From an uncultured Roseobacter sp. (GTDB taxonomy: Bacteria > Pseudomonadota > Alphaproteobacteria > Rhodobacterales > Rhodobacteraceae): a stretch of DNA of 64,000 nt. A model generated the notes under the pieces. The model did not search any database and was not told the DNA's origin. It was given only the letters and a program-made list of their open reading frames with translations. The stretch is from contig CANMWT010000012.1 in assembly GCA_947501635.1 (NCBI GenBank), forward strand, positions 24,731 to 88,730, in the 5' to 3' direction. Shown here piece after piece: positions 63,812-64,000 of this stretch. Position numbers and translations under genes: made by a program. Numbering within the stretch: position 1 is the first letter of the stretch; each line of letters opens with the position of its first letter.

Positions 63812-64000
63812 ATGGACCAGCCGCGTTTTATCGGAGCAGAGATTTTCCGCCATTCCAGCTATGGGCGCTGGCACCCGCTGCGCGTGCCGCGGGTCTCGAC
63901 CGTGATGGACCTGTCGCGCGCCTTGGGGTGGTTGCCGGCGGCGCAATTCATTACGGCACCGCGGGCCAAGCCCAAGGCGCTGGAGACGTGGCACACGCCG
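63812..64000 (+). CDS. Histone-deacetylase-family protein, 5' part
   Basis: The first 63 codons of a gene cut by the window edge. MDQPRFIGAEIFRHSSYG and HPLRVPRVSTVMDLSRALGW match the N-terminus of bacterial histone deacetylase/acetoin-utilisation-family (AcuC/AphA-like) amidohydrolases. It is divergent from the ABC permease by 78 bp. Identification rests on this short segment. Confidence 0.6.
   Translation, partial: MDQPRFIGAEIFRHSSYGRWHPLRVPRVSTVMDLSRALGWLPAAQFITAPRAKPKALETWHTP

Overview
The window is a near-complete aerobic anoxygenic photosynthesis gene cluster (PGC) of a Roseobacter-clade alphaproteobacterium (Rhodobacteraceae), built around a plasmid-type replication and partition module. 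The lineage call rests on the PGC gene order (bchFNBHLM-lhaA-puhABC; crtEF-bchCXYZ-pufQBALMC), ALA synthase HemA, the spheroidenone-type carotenoid set crtA/I/B/C/D/E/F, PpsR/PpaA control, and a DnaA-like replication initiator with ParAB. DnaA-like replicons carrying PGCs have been described for Roseobacter relatives, so an extrachromosomal replicon is the best reading.

Layout: 0-3.1 kb, lutABC lactate-utilisation operon and a small lipoprotein. 3.6-9.8 kb (minus), idi, bchP, a PucC-family transporter, bchG, ppsR and ppaA. 10.0-25.7 kb (plus), a tightly overlapping operon bchF-N-B-H-L-M-lhaA-puhA-B-C-orf98-acsF-puhE-hemA. 25.8-29.9 kb, a lipoprotein, cytochrome c2 (cycA), an exported DUF3604 protein and two related small membrane proteins, one fused to a cyclic-nucleotide-binding domain. 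29.9-33.5 kb, the replication module: DnaA-like initiator (minus), a 537-bp origin region with iterons, and parAB (plus). 33.5-37.8 kb (minus), crtA-bchI-bchD-bchO. 37.9-46.2 kb, crtI-crtB-tspO, an inserted VPLPA-CTERM protein, crtC-crtD (minus), crtE-crtF. 46.3-55.5 kb, bchC-X-(small ORF)-Y-Z-pufQ-B-A-L-M-C. 55.8-57.7 kb, dxs. 57.7-64 kb, ordinary flanking genes: P1 peptidase, cupin, SDR, GNAT, peptide-type ABC transporter and the start of a histone-deacetylase-like gene.

Together these genes make ALA, isoprenoid precursors, bacteriochlorophyll a and spheroidenone-type carotenoids, and build the LH1-reaction centre with a tetraheme cytochrome subunit and a soluble cytochrome c2 donor. Only the oxygen-dependent cyclase acsF is present (no bchE), which fits an aerobic phototroph. 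Ten TGT-N12-ACA sites of the PpsR/CrtJ type lie at the bchG, ppaA/bchF, crtA/crtI, crtD/crtE and bchC promoters.

The most striking structure is a set of nine exact GTCCCCGCGGGGAC palindromes confined to 4.7 kb from the origin through parA, parB, bchO and bchD. They are probable ParB-binding (parS-like) sites. Seven lie inside coding sequence, and six of these encode the same five residues, VPAGT, in four unrelated proteins. Four 11-bp iterons next to the initiator share the GTCCCC half-site. The replication module overlaps its neighbours at both 3' ends, so it is fixed in the PGC with no spacer.
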